Shown one piece after another: positions 43,867-53,821 of a stretch of DNA of 64,000 nucleotides. Below the pieces are notes generated by a model, which was given only the letters and a program-made list of their open reading frames with translations, was not told where the DNA came from and did no database searches. Both the position numbers and the translations under genes were made by a program. Source of the DNA: Palsa-504 sp963839095 (lineage in GTDB: Bacteria; Actinomycetota; Actinomycetes; Streptosporangiales; Streptosporangiaceae); assembly GCA_963839095.1 (NCBI GenBank), contig CAWIUF010000005.1, positions 184,033-248,032 on the forward strand, in the 5' to 3' direction. Every line of letters begins with the position of its first letter. Position 1 is the first letter of the stretch.

Positions 43867-45447
43867 ATGACCTCGACCATGACCGGGCCGGCCGAACCGG
43901 CCGCCCCGCCGCGCCAGATCCCAGCGCGCATCGCGGCGCTGACGGGAGTGCTGGGCATCGGGGCCGCGGTGGCCGCGGGTCACCTGGCCGCCGGGTTCCT
44001 CGGCGGTGACGCGTCGCCGTTCCGGGCGGTCGCCAACGAGGTGCGCGACAAGTCGCCCGACGCCGTGGTCGAGTGGGCCAAGCAGACCCTCGGCACCAGC
44101 GACAAGCTCGTCGCGCAGGCTCGGCGTCGCCGTGGTGCTGCTGCTGCTCGGCGTGCTCGCCGGACTGCTGTCCCGGCGGGTGGCCGCGCCCGGGCACCGT
44201 GATCGCGGTGGTGCTCGGGCTCGCCGGGCACCGGCGCGGTGCTCCAGCAACGCGACCTCGGCGAGCTCGGGGTCCTCGCGCCGCTGATCAGCATGGCCGC
44301 GGGCGTCGTGGTGTTCCGCTGGCTGCACCGGCTCGCGTGGGCCGCGCACCGAGGCGCCGGACACCGGCACCGGGGACATGTCGCGGCGGACGTTCCTGCT
44401 CGCCTCCGGCGGTACCGCGGTCGGTGCGGGCGTCGCGCTCGCGGGCGGGCAGCTGCTGGCCGACGCCGTGGACGTCGAAGGCTCCCGTGCCGCCGTCGGC
44501 CCGCTGGTGCCCGCCGTCAAGGCGCCGCCACTGCCCGCCGGCGCGGACTTCGCCGATGATCGGCACCCCGACGTTCCTCACCGCGAACGACGACTTCTAC
44601 CGGATCGACACCGCATTCGCCGATCCCGCGGGTCACGCGCCGAGGACTGGCGGCTGCGCATCCACGGCATGGTCGACCGCGAGCTGACCCTGACCTACGA
44701 GGACCTGCGCGACCGTCCGGCTGGTCGAACGCGACGTCACGCATGACCTGCGTGTCCAACGAGGTCGGCGGCAACCTGATCTCCACCGCGCGGTTCGTCG
44801 GCGTCCCCATGCGCGAGCTGCTCGACCGGGGCGGCGTGCAGCCGGGCGCCCAGCAGGTGTTCTCGACCAGCGAGGACGGCTGGACCTGCTCCACCCCGGT
44901 CGACGTGCTCCAGGACCCGGACCGGCGGCGCCTGCTCGCCATCGGCATGAACGGCGAGCCGCTGCCGCTCGAGCACGGCTTCCCGGTCCGCATGGTCGTG
45001 CCCGGCCTCTACGGCTACGTGTCGGCGACGAAGTGGGTGGTGGACATGGAGCTCACCACGTTCAACGCGCCAGCGCGTACTGGACCGACCGCGGCTGGCC
45101 GAGCAGGGCCCGATCAAGACCGAGTCGCGGATCGACGCGCCGCGCAGCCGTCCACGGTCAAGGCGGGCAAGGTCACGCTGGCCGGCCTCGCGTGGGCGCA
45201 GAACACCGGGATCGACGAGGTCGAGGTGCGGCTGAACGGCGGGGCGTGGCAGCGGGCCGAGCTCTCCGCGGAGGTCGCAAACCAGGCGTGGCGGATGTGG
45301 CGCAAGATCGTCGAGCTCGGCCCCGGCTCGTACACCGCCGAGGTGCGGGCCACCGACCGGAGCGGCTACACGCAGACCGACCACCGGGCCGACCCCGTCC
45401 CGGACGGCGCCACCGGATGGCACTCGGTGGGGTTCGAGGTTGGCTGA
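43867..45447 (+). CDS. Membrane-anchored molybdopterin-dependent oxidoreductase (sulfite oxidase family); frameshifted
   Basis: The N-terminal third is a membrane module with about four or five helices (LTGVLGIGAAVAAGHLAAG, VAVVLLLLGVLAGLLSRRV). A twin-arginine-like motif, MSRRTFLLASGGTAVGAG, precedes the catalytic domain. That domain has RIHGMVDRELTLTYEDL, the Cys ligand region TMTCVSNEVGGNLIS, ARFVGVPMRELLDRGGV, and FPVRMVVPGLYGYVSATKWV. A C-terminal Ig-like dimer domain follows (KVTLAGLAWAQNTGIDEVEV). About eight indels are needed. It should act outside the membrane; the electron acceptor and substrate are unknown. Confidence 0.85.
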
Positions 45448-45501
45448 GGGGCCCGCCGAGGGTCCTGTCGTGGCCTTCCTTATGGCCCCTGGCTACTGAC
45501 T

Positions 45502-45519
45502 TTGTGCCTGCGTTCACAA
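45502..45519. promoter_or_regulatory. Rex operator (ROP) upstream of rex-hemACD
   Basis: TTGTGCCTGCGTTCACAA matches the Rex consensus (TTGTGAA-N4-TTCACAA) except at inner positions of the left arm. The outer 5 bp on each side are perfect inverted repeats. It lies about 95 bp before the rex start and just above a TAACGT (45525-45530) that could be a -10 element. In Streptomyces Rex represses its own rex-hemACD operon through such a site when NADH is low. Confidence 0.8.
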
Positions 45520-45614
45520 GTGGCTAACGTGTAGGCCATCGACTGTCGGCCCGGGATCCCCGTGGGGATGCCGTGCGGCCGGGTGACAAGACCCAGCGTG
45601 GTGAGGAGACCGGC

Positions 45615-46470
45615 GTGGCGCGACGTGGGCAGGCACGGTGCGGACACACCCCGCAACGGAACTGCTCCCGCGCCGGGTGCGGCCGAGGTGACCACGCCGA
45701 TGCCGGCGATCGACGGCGGGCCGACCTGCCTGCCGCGCGGGAGCCGCGCGAGCGGGCCCGGGCCATCCCCGAGGCCGCCGTCGCGCGACTGGCGGTCTAC
45801 CTCCGGGTGCTCTCCGCGATGGACGAGCAGGGCGTCACCTCGGTCTCCAGCGAGGAGCTCGCCGCGGCCGCGGGCGTCAACTCCGCGAAGCTGCGCAAGG
45901 ACCTGTCCTACATCGGTTCCTACGGCACCCGGGGCGTCGGCTACGAGGTCGGCGTGCTCATCGACCAGATCGAGCGGACTTGGGTCTGACCCGCAAGCAC
46001 AGCGTCGCCGTCGTCGGCATCGGTAACCTCGGACATGCGCTCGCCAACTACGGCGGGTTCCCCGGCCGAGGATTCCCGGTGACCGCCCTGTTCGACGTAG
46101 ACCCAGACCTGATCGGCATGCCCGTCGGTGGGATCCCCGTGCACCACATCGACGACATCCCCGCCATCTGCGCCGAGCGCGAGGTGTCCATCGGCGTGAT
46201 CGCCACCCCGCCGCCCGCCGCGCAGATCGGTCTGCGACCGGCTGGTCGAGGGCGGCGTCGAGTGCATCCTGAACTTCGCCCCCGTCGTGCTGCAGGTGCC
46301 CGACCCCGTCGAGGTCCGCAAGGTGGACCTCGCCGTCGAGCTGCAGGTGCTGTCGTTCCACGTGGCCCGCGCCGGGCCGAACCAGGGCCCAGGATCGACC
46401 GCGGATGGCGGCAATCGGCAACGCCGGAACGGCAGGCGGACGGCCTCGACGGTGAATGGTGGTGCGCTGA
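45615..46470 (+). CDS. rex: Redox-sensing transcriptional repressor Rex; frameshifted
   Basis: The N-terminal winged helix is AAVARLAVYLRVLSAMDEQG, then VSSEELAAAAGVNSAKLRKD and LSYIGSYGTRGVGYEV, a near-signature of Rex. The NAD(H)-binding Rossmann part reads VAVVGIGNLGHALANYGGFP, then FPVTALFDVDPDLIG and GVIATPPPAAQ. About six indels are present. The stop (TGA 46468-46470) overlaps the hemA ATG. The GTG start at 45615 is preceded by GTGAGGAG. Rex measures the NADH/NAD ratio and releases DNA when NADH is high. Confidence 0.92.
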
Positions 46471-47790
46471 TGAGCGTGCTCGCCGTCGTGACATCTCCCA
46501 CCGCACCACCGACCTGCGGGTGCTGGAGCAGGCGCGCGCTGTCCACCGCGGACGGGCCGCCAGAAGGTCCTCGCACGAACTCAGCAGCGACCACGTCAGC
46601 GAGGCATGCTGGTCTGCCACCTGCAACCGCCTCGAGGTCTACGCCGTCGTCGAGACCTTCCACGGCGGCCTCGACGACGTCGTCCGCGGTGCTCGCCACG
46701 CACACCGGGCTGACCACGGCGGTGCTGTACGACACCTGCTACGTGCACTACGCCGGCGCAGCGGTCGACCACCTGTTCCGGTCGCCGCCGGGCTGGACTC
46801 CATGGTCGTCGGCGAGACGCAGATCCTCGGCCAGGTGCGCACCGCGTACGCCACCGCGCGCGAGGCGGCACCGTCGGGCGCACGCTGCACGAGCTGATCC
46901 AGCAGGCGCTGCGCGTCGGCAAGCGAGTGCACGCCGAGACCGGGCTCGACCAGCTGGCGCGTCGGTCGTCGTCCGAGGCGCTCGCCGACGCGGCCGCCGT
47001 GCTCGGCGACGTCGCCGGCAGCAAGCCGTCATCGTCGGCGCGGGCGCGATGGGCGGCGCTGGCCGCGCCGCGCTGCGCCGGGCGGCATCGGCGACATCGT
47101 GATCGCGAACCGGACCCGAGGCGGCGGCGCGCGGCTCGCCGCGAACGCGTCGCCGAGCAGGGCGTGCCCGCCGCGGCCACCGGCCTGGCCGACCTCGGCC
47201 GCCCGCATCGCCGACGCGGACCTGCTCTTCGCTGCACCGGCGCCGTGGGTGCCGTCGTGCACGCCGGCCGACGTGCCCGGTCGCGCCGGCCGTCCGCTGG
47301 TCGTGTGCGATCTCGGGTCTGCCGCGCGACGTCGATCCGGCGGTCGCCGAGCTGCCCGCCGTGACCGTGGTCGACCTGGAGAGCCTGCAGCGCCGGCTGC
47401 GGACAGCCCCGCCGGCACTGGACACCGGCCGGGCCGCCGAGCTCGTGGTCGACGAGGTGCGCGGCTACCTCGCCGGGCAGCGCTGCGCCGAGGTCACCCC
47501 GACCGTGACGGCGCTGCGCAGGCGTGCGGCCGAGGTGGTGGACGCCGAGCTGCTGCGGCTGGACTCCCGGCTGCCCGGCATCGACGCGCGCATCCGCGAG
47601 GAGCTCGGCCCGCACCGTGCGCAGGGTGGTGGACAAGCTGCTGCACACGCCGACCGTGCGGGTCAAGCAGCTGGCCGCCGAGCCGGCCGGCGCCGATTAC
47701 GCCGACGCGTTGCGCGAACTGTTCGGGCTCGACCCGCAGGCCCCGGCCGCGATCGGCCGGCAAGCGCGGACGGTGAGGAGCGGTGAGTGA
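46470..47790 (+). CDS. hemA: Glutamyl-tRNA reductase HemA; frameshifted
   Basis: HemA reduces glutamyl-tRNA to glutamate-1-semialdehyde, the first committed step of the C5 haem route. The start MSVLAVGISHRTTDLRVLEQ is recovered after removing one extra base. The catalytic Cys is in ATCNRLEVYAVVETFHGG. Then come GLDSMVVGETQILGQVRTAY, the NADPH site VIVGAGAMGGLA-type, and the C-terminal dimerisation text KLLHTPTVRVKQLAAEPAG with YADALRELFGLDP. More than ten indels interrupt it. ATG 46470 overlaps the rex stop. The stop overlaps the hemC GTG. Confidence 0.93.
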
Positions 47791-48750
47791 CCAGACTGCG
47801 CATCGGTACCCGGGGCAGCGAGCTCGCGCTGGCCCAGACCCAGACCGTCGCCGACGCTCACCGCGCCGCCGCGTCGAGGTGGAGATCGTCACCGTAGCAC
47901 GCCCGGCGACAAGTCCAGCGCGCCGATCGCCGAGATCGGGATCGGCGTGTTCACCTCCGCGCTGCGCGACGCGCTTGCCGCGCGGCGAGGTCGACGTCGC
48001 CGTCCACTCGTACAAGGACCTGCCGACCGCGCCGGACCCGCGGCTCTCGCTCGCCGCCGTCCCGCCGCGGAGGACCCGCGCGACGCGCTGGTCGCCCGCG
48101 ACGGGCTCACGCTGGGCGAACTGCCGCCGGGCGCGCGGTCGGCACCGGGCTCGCGCGGCGCGCCGCGCAGCTGCGGGCGCTCGGTCTCGGCCTGGAGATC
48201 GTGCCGATTCGCGGCAACGTGGACACCCGGCTGCGGAAGGTCGACCGACGGCAAGCTCGACGCCGTCGTGCTGGCCAGGGCCGGGCTGGCCCGGCTCGGC
48301 CGGGTCGAGGAGATCACCGAGATGCTCGACCCGATCCAGATGCTGCCCGCGCCCGCGCAGGGCGCGCTGGCCGTGGAGTGCCGGGTCGACGACGTCGACA
48401 CTCGAGCACCTGCTGCGGTCCAGTGTGGACGACGAGGGCACGAGGGCCGCGGTCGACCGCCGAGCGCGCTCTGCTGGCCGCGCTCGAGGCCGGCTGCAGC
48501 GCGCCCGTCGGCGCGCTGGCCGAGATGGTGGAAGATCTCGACGAGCGAGGGCAGGGTCGTGGCGGATCTGCTGCTGCGCGGCGCCGCCGCCGACGTACGG
48601 CGATTCGACCCCGCCGGCAGCGGCCGGGTCGGCATGGTGCGTGCCACGGCGCACTGGGGACATGACCGATGGTGTGCGGCTCGGCCGGGCGTCTGGCCGC
48701 CGAGCTGCTGGAACTCGGGGCCGGAGACGTTGTCCGGTCCCGAGGCGTAG
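47787..48750 (+). CDS. hemC: Porphobilinogen deaminase HemC; frameshifted
   Basis: HemC joins four porphobilinogen units to hydroxymethylbilane. It starts VTRLRIGTRGSELALAQTQT. Later text is GVFTSALRDALAAGEVDVAV, HSYKDLPTAPDPRLSLAAV, IRGNVDTRLRKV and MLPAPAQGALAVECRVDD. The dipyrromethane-binding Cys is in LAALEAGCSAPVGALAEMV. About ten single-base indels, mostly insertions, are spread over 960 bp (for example GTC-G-ACC near 48242 and 48455). It ends at TAG 48750 with LSGPEA. Confidence 0.93.
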
Positions 48751-48771
48751 TTGATGGGAAGTGGCCTGACG

Positions 48772-50309
48772 ATGACCACCCGCGCACGAAAGACCCCCGG
48801 CCGCGTAGCGTTCGTGGGCTCCGGTCCCGGCGACGCCGGTCTGCTGACCGTGCGGGCCCAGCGAGTTGCTCGAACGTGCCGACCTGGTGATGACCGACCC
48901 CGACGTGCCGCAGGGCGTGCTCGCCTGGCGCCGAGGGCAGCCGAGGTGCGGCCCGCCGTCGGCGAGCCGGCCGACGTCGCCAAGGACCTCGTCGCCGAGG
49001 CCAAGGCCGGCCGGCTGGTGATCCGGCTGGTCGTCCGGCGACCCGCTGACGCAGTCCGCGGTGGTCGCCGAGGCGCAGGCGGTCGCCGCGCACCAGCGTC
49101 GCCGTTCGACGTGATACCCGGCGTTCCGGCGGGTACCGCGGTGCCCGCGTACGCCGGCATCGCGCTCGGCGCCGCGCACACCGAGGTCGACGTGCGCGCC
49201 GAGGTCGACTGGGCCGGCGTCGCCGCGTCGCCCGGCCCGATCGTGCTGCACGCCAGCGCGGCCCACCTCGCCGAGGCGGCGTCCTCGCTGGTCGAGCACG
49301 GCGTCGCCGCGCAGACCCCGGTCGCGGTCACCGCCGACGGCACCGGCAACGGCCAGCGCACGATCGACACCACGCTCGCCTCGCTCGCCGCCGACGCCGG
49401 CGAGCTCGCGGGCCGCTGATCGTCACGGTCGGCGACGCCGTGGCGAACCGCGGCGAAGCTGTCGTGGTGGGAGTCGCGCGCGCTCTACGGCTGGCGGGTC
49501 CTGGTGCCGCGCACCAAGGACCAGGCCAGCGAGATGAGCGAGCGGCTGCGCACGCCACGGCGCCATCCCGTCGGAGGTGCCGACCATCTCGGTCGAGCCG
49601 CCGCGCAGCCCCGCGCAGATGGAGCGCTCGGTCAAGGGCCTGGTCGACGGCCGCTACCAGTGGGTGGTGTTCACCTCCACCAACGCGGTGCGCGCGGTGT
49701 GGGAGAAGTTCGCCGAGTTCGGCCTGGACGCCCGCGCGTTCTCCGGCGTGAAGATCGCCTGCGTCGGCGAGGCGACCGCGGCGAAGGTGCGCTCGTTCGG
49801 CATCATCCCGGAGCTGGTGCCCTCGGGCGAGCAGTCCAGCGAGGGCCTGCTCGAGGAGTTCCCGCCGCTACGACGACATCCTCGACCCGGTGGACCGGGT
49901 GCTGCTGCCGCGCGCCGACATCGCGACCGAGACGCTGGCCGCGGGCCTTCGCGACCGCGGCTGGGAGATCGACGACGTGACCGCGTACCGCACCGTGCGC
50001 GCCGCGCCGCCGCCCGCCGAGACCCGCGAGATGATCAAGACTGGCGGCTTCGACGCGGTGTGCTTCACCTCGTCGTCGACCGTGCGCAACCTGGTCGGCA
50101 TCGCGGGCAAGCCGCACGCCCGCACGCTCGTGGCGTGCATCGGCCCGAAGACCGCCGAGACCGCGCGCGAGTTCGGGCTGCGCGTCGACGTGCAGCCTGA
50201 GCACGCCCACGTGGCGTCGCTGGTCGACGCGCTGGCCGAGCACGCCGCCCGGCTGCGCGCCGAAGGTGCCCTGCCCCCGCCGCGAAAGACCAAGCGCGCC
50301 CGGCGGTAG
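48772..50309 (+). CDS. hemD: Uroporphyrinogen-III synthase fused to a methyltransferase-like domain (HemD/CysG type); frameshifted
   Basis: The N-terminal half resembles a tetrapyrrole methylase: GRVAFVGSGPGDAGLLTVRA, LVIRLVSGDPLTQSAVVAEA after repair, and VIPGVPAGTAVPAYAGIAL. The C-terminal half is uroporphyrinogen-III synthase, in good frame from 49577: WVVFTSTNAVRAVWEKFAEF, IACVGEATAAKVRSFGI, VLLPRADIATETLAAGL and FTSSSTVRNLVGIAG. This fusion is the usual actinobacterial form (Rv0511). The start is ATG 48772. A hairpin terminator follows at 50319, so rex-hemA-hemC-hemD forms one unit. Confidence 0.9.
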
Positions 50310-50318
50310 TACCAGCAG

Positions 50319-50364
50319 AAGAACGGATCCCCGCGAGCATCGAGCTCTGCGGGGACCCGTTCTT
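50319..50364 (+). terminator. Rho-independent-type hairpin after hemD
   Basis: AAGAACGGATCCCCGC (50319-50334) pairs with GCGGGGACCCGTTCTT (50349-50364), 15 of 16 positions, with a 14-base loop, followed by CCC and not by a T run. It lies 9 bp after the hemD stop and marks the end of the rex-hemACD unit. Confidence 0.75.
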
Positions 50365-50835
50365 CCCGGTTCAGGCCGATGACTCGCGGTGTTCAGGGCT
50401 GCGCTTCACATCGGAGCGGGATTCGTGGCGCAAGCAAGAGCTGGATGCGCTCCTGCCGATGGCCGCAGCCGCCACCGTCTACGCCAAGCGATCTGTGCCT
50501 CCGACGCCCCAACGAAGGTGCGGTGGCCGCCGGGATGCGGATCATCGCCTCGAACGCCCTCGAACAAGACGACTCGGTGGCGGACCCTGATCGTCGACTG
50601 AGGTAACCGACAGGTACGCGAACTCGCGCGTGTGGGCCATGGCCAGGAAAGCGCGAAGCCTGGCCCGCCCACCGTCCGGAAGGCTGCCAGGCTCACTTCA
50701 CGCGGCTACTGCCGCGCGCATGCCGACTTACCGCACGCGCTGCGCAGCGTGCCATGCCTGCGCGTAGCGATCACCGGGTGGTTTGGGACACTGGAGTCCT
50801 CACCGGATCCGCTCACCGTTCCTCCGGAGGCACGC
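50365..50835. other. 471 bp between hemD terminator and hemB without a recognised gene
   Basis: The first 240 bp hold protein-like text split over frames on the plus strand: SWRKQELDALLPMAAAATVY, then either SDAPTKVRWPPGCGSSPRTP or PNEGAVAAGMRIIASNALEQ, ending near 50601-50606. It could be a small frameshifted gene, but I do not recognise a family. The last 230 bp should contain the hemB promoter; GGAGG at 50825-50829 is the hemB ribosome site. Confidence 0.4.
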
Positions 50836-51831
50836 GTGTTCCCCACCCAGCGGCCGCGCAGGCTGCGGACCACCCCGGCCGTGCGCGCCTTGGTCGGCGA
50901 GACGACCTTGCGGCCCGCCAGCTCGTGCTCCCCATGTTCGTCAAGGAGGGCGCGAGCGAGCCGAGCCCGATCGCGCAGCATGCCCGGCGTCGTCCAGCAC
51001 ACCCGCGACAGCCTGCGCAAGGCCGCCGTCGAGGCCGTCCAGTCGGGCGTCGGCGGGCTCATGCTCTTCGGCGTGCCCTCGGTCCGCGACGCCGAGGGCA
51101 GCGGCGGCATCGACCCGGGCGGCATCCTCAACGTCGCCCTGCGCGACCTGCGGGCCGAGCTGGGCGACGCCACCGTGCTCATGTCCGACACTGTGCCTCG
51201 ACGAGTTCACCGACCACGGCCACTGCGGCGTGCTCGACGCCGACGGCCGCGTCGACAACGACGCCACGCTGCGGGTCTACGCCGAGATGGCGGTCGCCCA
51301 GGCCGAGGCCGGGGCGCACCTGCTCGGGCCCAGCGGGATGATGGACGGCCAGGTCGGCGTCATCCGCTCCGCGCTGGACAAGGCGGGCCACCTGGACACC
51401 GGCATCCTCGCCTACACCGCGAAGTACGCCTCGCGCGTTCTACGGCCCGTTCCGCGAGGCCGTCGAGTCCCAGCTCAAGGGCGACCGCAAGACCTACCAG
51501 CAGGACCCGGGCAACGTCCGGGAGGCGCTGCGCGAGCTCGAGCTCGACCTCGACGAGGGCGCGGACATGGTCATGGTGAAGCCCGCACTGGCCTACCTGG
51601 ACGTGCTGCGCGCGGTCGCGGACGTCTCCGACGTGCCGGTCGCGGCCTACAAGGTCTCCGGCGAGTACGCGATGGTCGAGGCCGCCGCGGCGAACGGCTG
51701 GCTGGACCGCGAGCGCACGATCCTGGAGACGCTGACGGCGATCCGCCGCGCGGGCGCGGACGTCATGCTCACGCTACTGGGCGGCCGAGGCCGCCGGATG
51801 GCTGCGCGAGCGGGACGGCCTTCCCCGGTAG
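50836..51831 (+). CDS. hemB: Delta-aminolevulinic acid dehydratase HemB; frameshifted
   Basis: HemB condenses two aminolevulinate molecules to porphobilinogen. Start VFPTQRPRRLRTTPAVRALV at GTG 50836. Then come LVLPMFVKEGASEPSPI, VGGLMLFGVPSVRDAEGSGG, LDEFTDHGHCGVLDADGRVD, LLGPSGMMDGQVGVIRSALD, AYTAKYAS with the first Schiff-base Lys, and DMVMVKPALAYLDVLRAVAD with the second. The metal loop (DEFTDHGHCG) is of the type with fewer Cys, as in Mg-dependent enzymes. Indels near 50915, 50975, 51192, 51430 and 51775. It ends at TAG 51831. Confidence 0.93.
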
Positions 51832-51840
51832 CCTGCGCGC

Positions 51841-52407
51841 GTGAGCACACCAGGCGATCGGGACGATTCCGGCCCGCGGCCCGAGACCGAGGCCGGCGAA
51901 CCACACGGCGGCGACGTGCACGACACGCCGCCGCCCGCCCCGCCGATCATGCCGACGGCCGCCGAGGCGCAGGCCGCGGCCACCGGCGAGCCGGCGCCGC
52001 GGACCGTGCAGTACGGGCTCGGGCTGCTGCTCGCCTCGGGCGCGCTGTGCCTGGTGGCGTCGCTGCTCGCGCTGCTGTTCCGCCAGCAGCAGATCGACTA
52101 CCAGATCCGGCACCCGCCGGTCGCCGGCCTGACCCCCGACGACATCCGCAAGAACGTGACGATCCAGGCCACCCTGCTGATCGTCGCGGCTGTGGTGAAC
52201 GGCGCGTTCATCTGGCTGTTCGGCACGAAGGTCCGGGTGGGCGAGCGGCGGGCCCGGATCCGGCTCACGGTCACGGTGGTGCTGCTCGGCCTGTTCCAGG
52301 TCTTCTTCGGCAGCGCCATCAGCTCCCTGGGCGTGCTGCTCGGCATCATCGGGCTCATCCTGCTGTACCTCCCGCGGGCGCGGGAGTTCTTCGCCGCCGA
52401 GAAATGA
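51841..52407 (+). CDS. Membrane protein with disordered N-terminus
   Basis: An intact protein of 188 residues. About 60 acidic and Pro-rich residues (DDSGPRPETEAGEPHGGD) precede four hydrophobic segments: YGLGLLLASGALCLVASLLA, IQATLLIVAAVVNGAFIWLF, LTVTVVLLGLFQVFFGSAIS and LLGIIGLILLYLP. The loop after the first helix has QQQIDYQIRHPPVAGLTPDD, which resembles the corresponding loop of the gene at 12485. Start GTG 51841, 9 bp after hemB. The stop is in ATGA with the next gene. The function is unknown. Confidence 0.75.
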   Translation: MSTPGDRDDSGPRPETEAGEPHGGDVHDTPPPAPPIMPTAAEAQAAATGEPAPRTVQYGLGLLLASGALCLVASLLALLFRQQQIDYQIRHPPVAGLTPDDIRKNVTIQATLLIVAAVVNGAFIWLFGTKVRVGERRARIRLTVTVVLLGLFQVFFGSAISSLGVLLGIIGLILLYLPRAREFFAAEK

Positions 52408-52859
52408 CCACGCCCGACGACTCCGCGCCCGTCCTCTACGCCGAGCCCGGCTCGACCCTGTGGCCGGTGTTGTGGGGTCCGGCGTTCGCCGTGCTCGGCG
52501 CGCTCGTCGAACTGGCCTCCGGTCCGGTGCACGTGCTCGCCTGGACGCTGGTCGGCGTCGTCCTCGCCGGGCTCGCGACGGTGTGGGTGCAGGCCCGGCG
52601 CCGGGTGTGCGCGGTGCGGCTGACGACCGCCGCGCTGACGCAGGGACGCGAGTCGGTCGAGGTCGGCAAGCTCGCGGCGGTCGACGACGTCGGCGCGTCG
52701 GCGGGTGCCCGGGTGCTGGGCGGCGGCTGGTCGGTGCCGCGCAAGTTCACCGAGGTGCCGGTGCTGCTCACCGACGGCTCCAGCGTGCTCGCGTGGGCCC
52801 GCGACGGCGACGCCCTGCGCGCCGCCCTCAGCCGATTGCTGGCCGGACGGGACCGGTAG
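52404..52859 (+). CDS. DUF3093 family membrane protein
   Basis: An intact protein of 151 residues. ATG 52404 overlaps the previous stop. The N-terminal pattern LYAEPGSTLWPVLWGPAFAV is diagnostic for DUF3093, with a second hydrophobic segment (VLAWTLVGVVLAGLATVWVQ) and a C-terminal soluble part (SVPRKFTEVPVLLTDGSSVL). The family has no known function. It is probably co-transcribed with the genes on both sides. Confidence 0.85.
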   Translation: MTTPDDSAPVLYAEPGSTLWPVLWGPAFAVLGALVELASGPVHVLAWTLVGVVLAGLATVWVQARRRVCAVRLTTAALTQGRESVEVGKLAAVDDVGASAGARVLGGGWSVPRKFTEVPVLLTDGSSVLAWARDGDALRAALSRLLAGRDR

Positions 52860-52869
52860 GTTCGACGAC

Positions 52870-53430
52870 GTGACGATGCCCGAGCAGCCACGTGGAGACC
52901 GGCTGGGCGCGATGCCGCCCGCGCCAGGCAGCGACCCAGGCCCGCCGGTGCGGCCGCGGTCGGTCGACCTCGCGTGCCTGTTCACGGTCCTCGGCGTGCT
53001 GTTCGGGATCGTGGTCGTCGCGGTGACCACGCTCGGCGACACCCCGGCGTTGCGCGAGCTCACCCGTCAGGCGCTGCAGGATGCCGGTCAGCAGACCATC
53101 ACCGACGCCGACGTCGCGAGCGCCATGACCACGATGCGCGTGTCGTTCGTGCTCGCGATCGCCGTCTTCCTTGCGCTCGTGGTGTTCTTCGTGATGAAGC
53201 TGCGCGCCGGGCGCAACTGGGCGCGGCTCGTGGTCGTCGCCGTCGCCGCGATGAACGTCGTGTCGTTCCTCACCACCGCGCCGGCCGTCGGGCTCGGTGT
53301 GGACTTCCTGCTGAACGCGGTGTCCGTCGCGCTCGCCATCGCGACGATCGTCTACCTGTTCCGGGGCGAGTCGAACGCCTACTTCCTCGCCGTGAAGCAG
53401 CGCAAGTACGGCGTCCGTCCCCGGCCGTGA
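52870..53430 (+). CDS. Membrane protein of unknown function
   Basis: An intact protein of 186 residues from GTG 52870 (ATG 52876 is an alternative). A Pro-rich N-terminus (PPAPGSDPGPPVRPRSVDLA) leads into four hydrophobic segments: LFTVLGVLFGIVVVAVTTL, SFVLAIAVFLALVVFFVM, ARLVVVAVAAMNVVSFLT and LLNAVSVALAIATIVYLFRG. The pattern is common in actinobacterial proteins of the DUF (TM2-like) kind, but I cannot name the family. It is separated by 1 bp from the next membrane gene. Confidence 0.7.
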   Translation: MTMPEQPRGDRLGAMPPAPGSDPGPPVRPRSVDLACLFTVLGVLFGIVVVAVTTLGDTPALRELTRQALQDAGQQTITDADVASAMTTMRVSFVLAIAVFLALVVFFVMKLRAGRNWARLVVVAVAAMNVVSFLTTAPAVGLGVDFLLNAVSVALAIATIVYLFRGESNAYFLAVKQRKYGVRPRP

Positions 53431-53431
53431 G

Positions 53432-53773
53432 ATGCTGCTGAGCGTGACCGGGAGTGACACGAGCGGCAGGCTGAACCAGCCCGTGCGTGCGGTGGTCGCC
53501 GCCGTCGAGGTGCTGGCCGCCGCCGCCTTGGTGTGGCTGGCCTTCTGGCTGTGGCCGCACGGCATCGCGACGATCACCGACCGGGCGAGCGACGGCGCCG
53601 TGCTCGTGTCCTCGCGGTACTTCGGCAACTGGGCGGCGGGCGCCATCGGCGCAGGCACCGTCGCGGCGCTGCTCGTCCTGGACGCGATCCGCGAGGTGGT
53701 GCTCGCGCTGCGCGCCCGGCCGAGGCCTACCCCCGAACCGGAGCCGCTGACCGACGAGCCCGCGGCGGCCTGA
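53432..53773 (+). CDS. Small membrane protein of unknown function
   Basis: An intact protein of 113 residues with two hydrophobic segments (VEVLAAAALVWLAFWLWP and WAAGAIGAGTVAALLVLDAI) joined by a polar loop, and a Pro/Glu-rich C-terminal tail (RARPRPTPEPEPLTDEP). The start may be ATG 53432 or GTG 53444 (VTGSDTSGR). It is the last of four small membrane genes between hemB and hemL. No family is recognised. Confidence 0.65.
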   Translation: MLLSVTGSDTSGRLNQPVRAVVAAVEVLAAAALVWLAFWLWPHGIATITDRASDGAVLVSSRYFGNWAAGAIGAGTVAALLVLDAIREVVLALRARPRPTPEPEPLTDEPAAA

Positions 53774-53821
53774 CCCGCCTGTGCGAACGGTCACACCGCG
53801 GCACCTGGGAGACTGGGGCTC

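Noticed and set aside
47787..48750. Indels in hemC and other genes all seeming to fall exactly between codons, as if the breaks were designed
   Set aside because: Because of wobble, an inserted base after codon position 2 or 3 can always be written at the codon border. About two thirds of random insertions would look like this, so the pattern is weak evidence.
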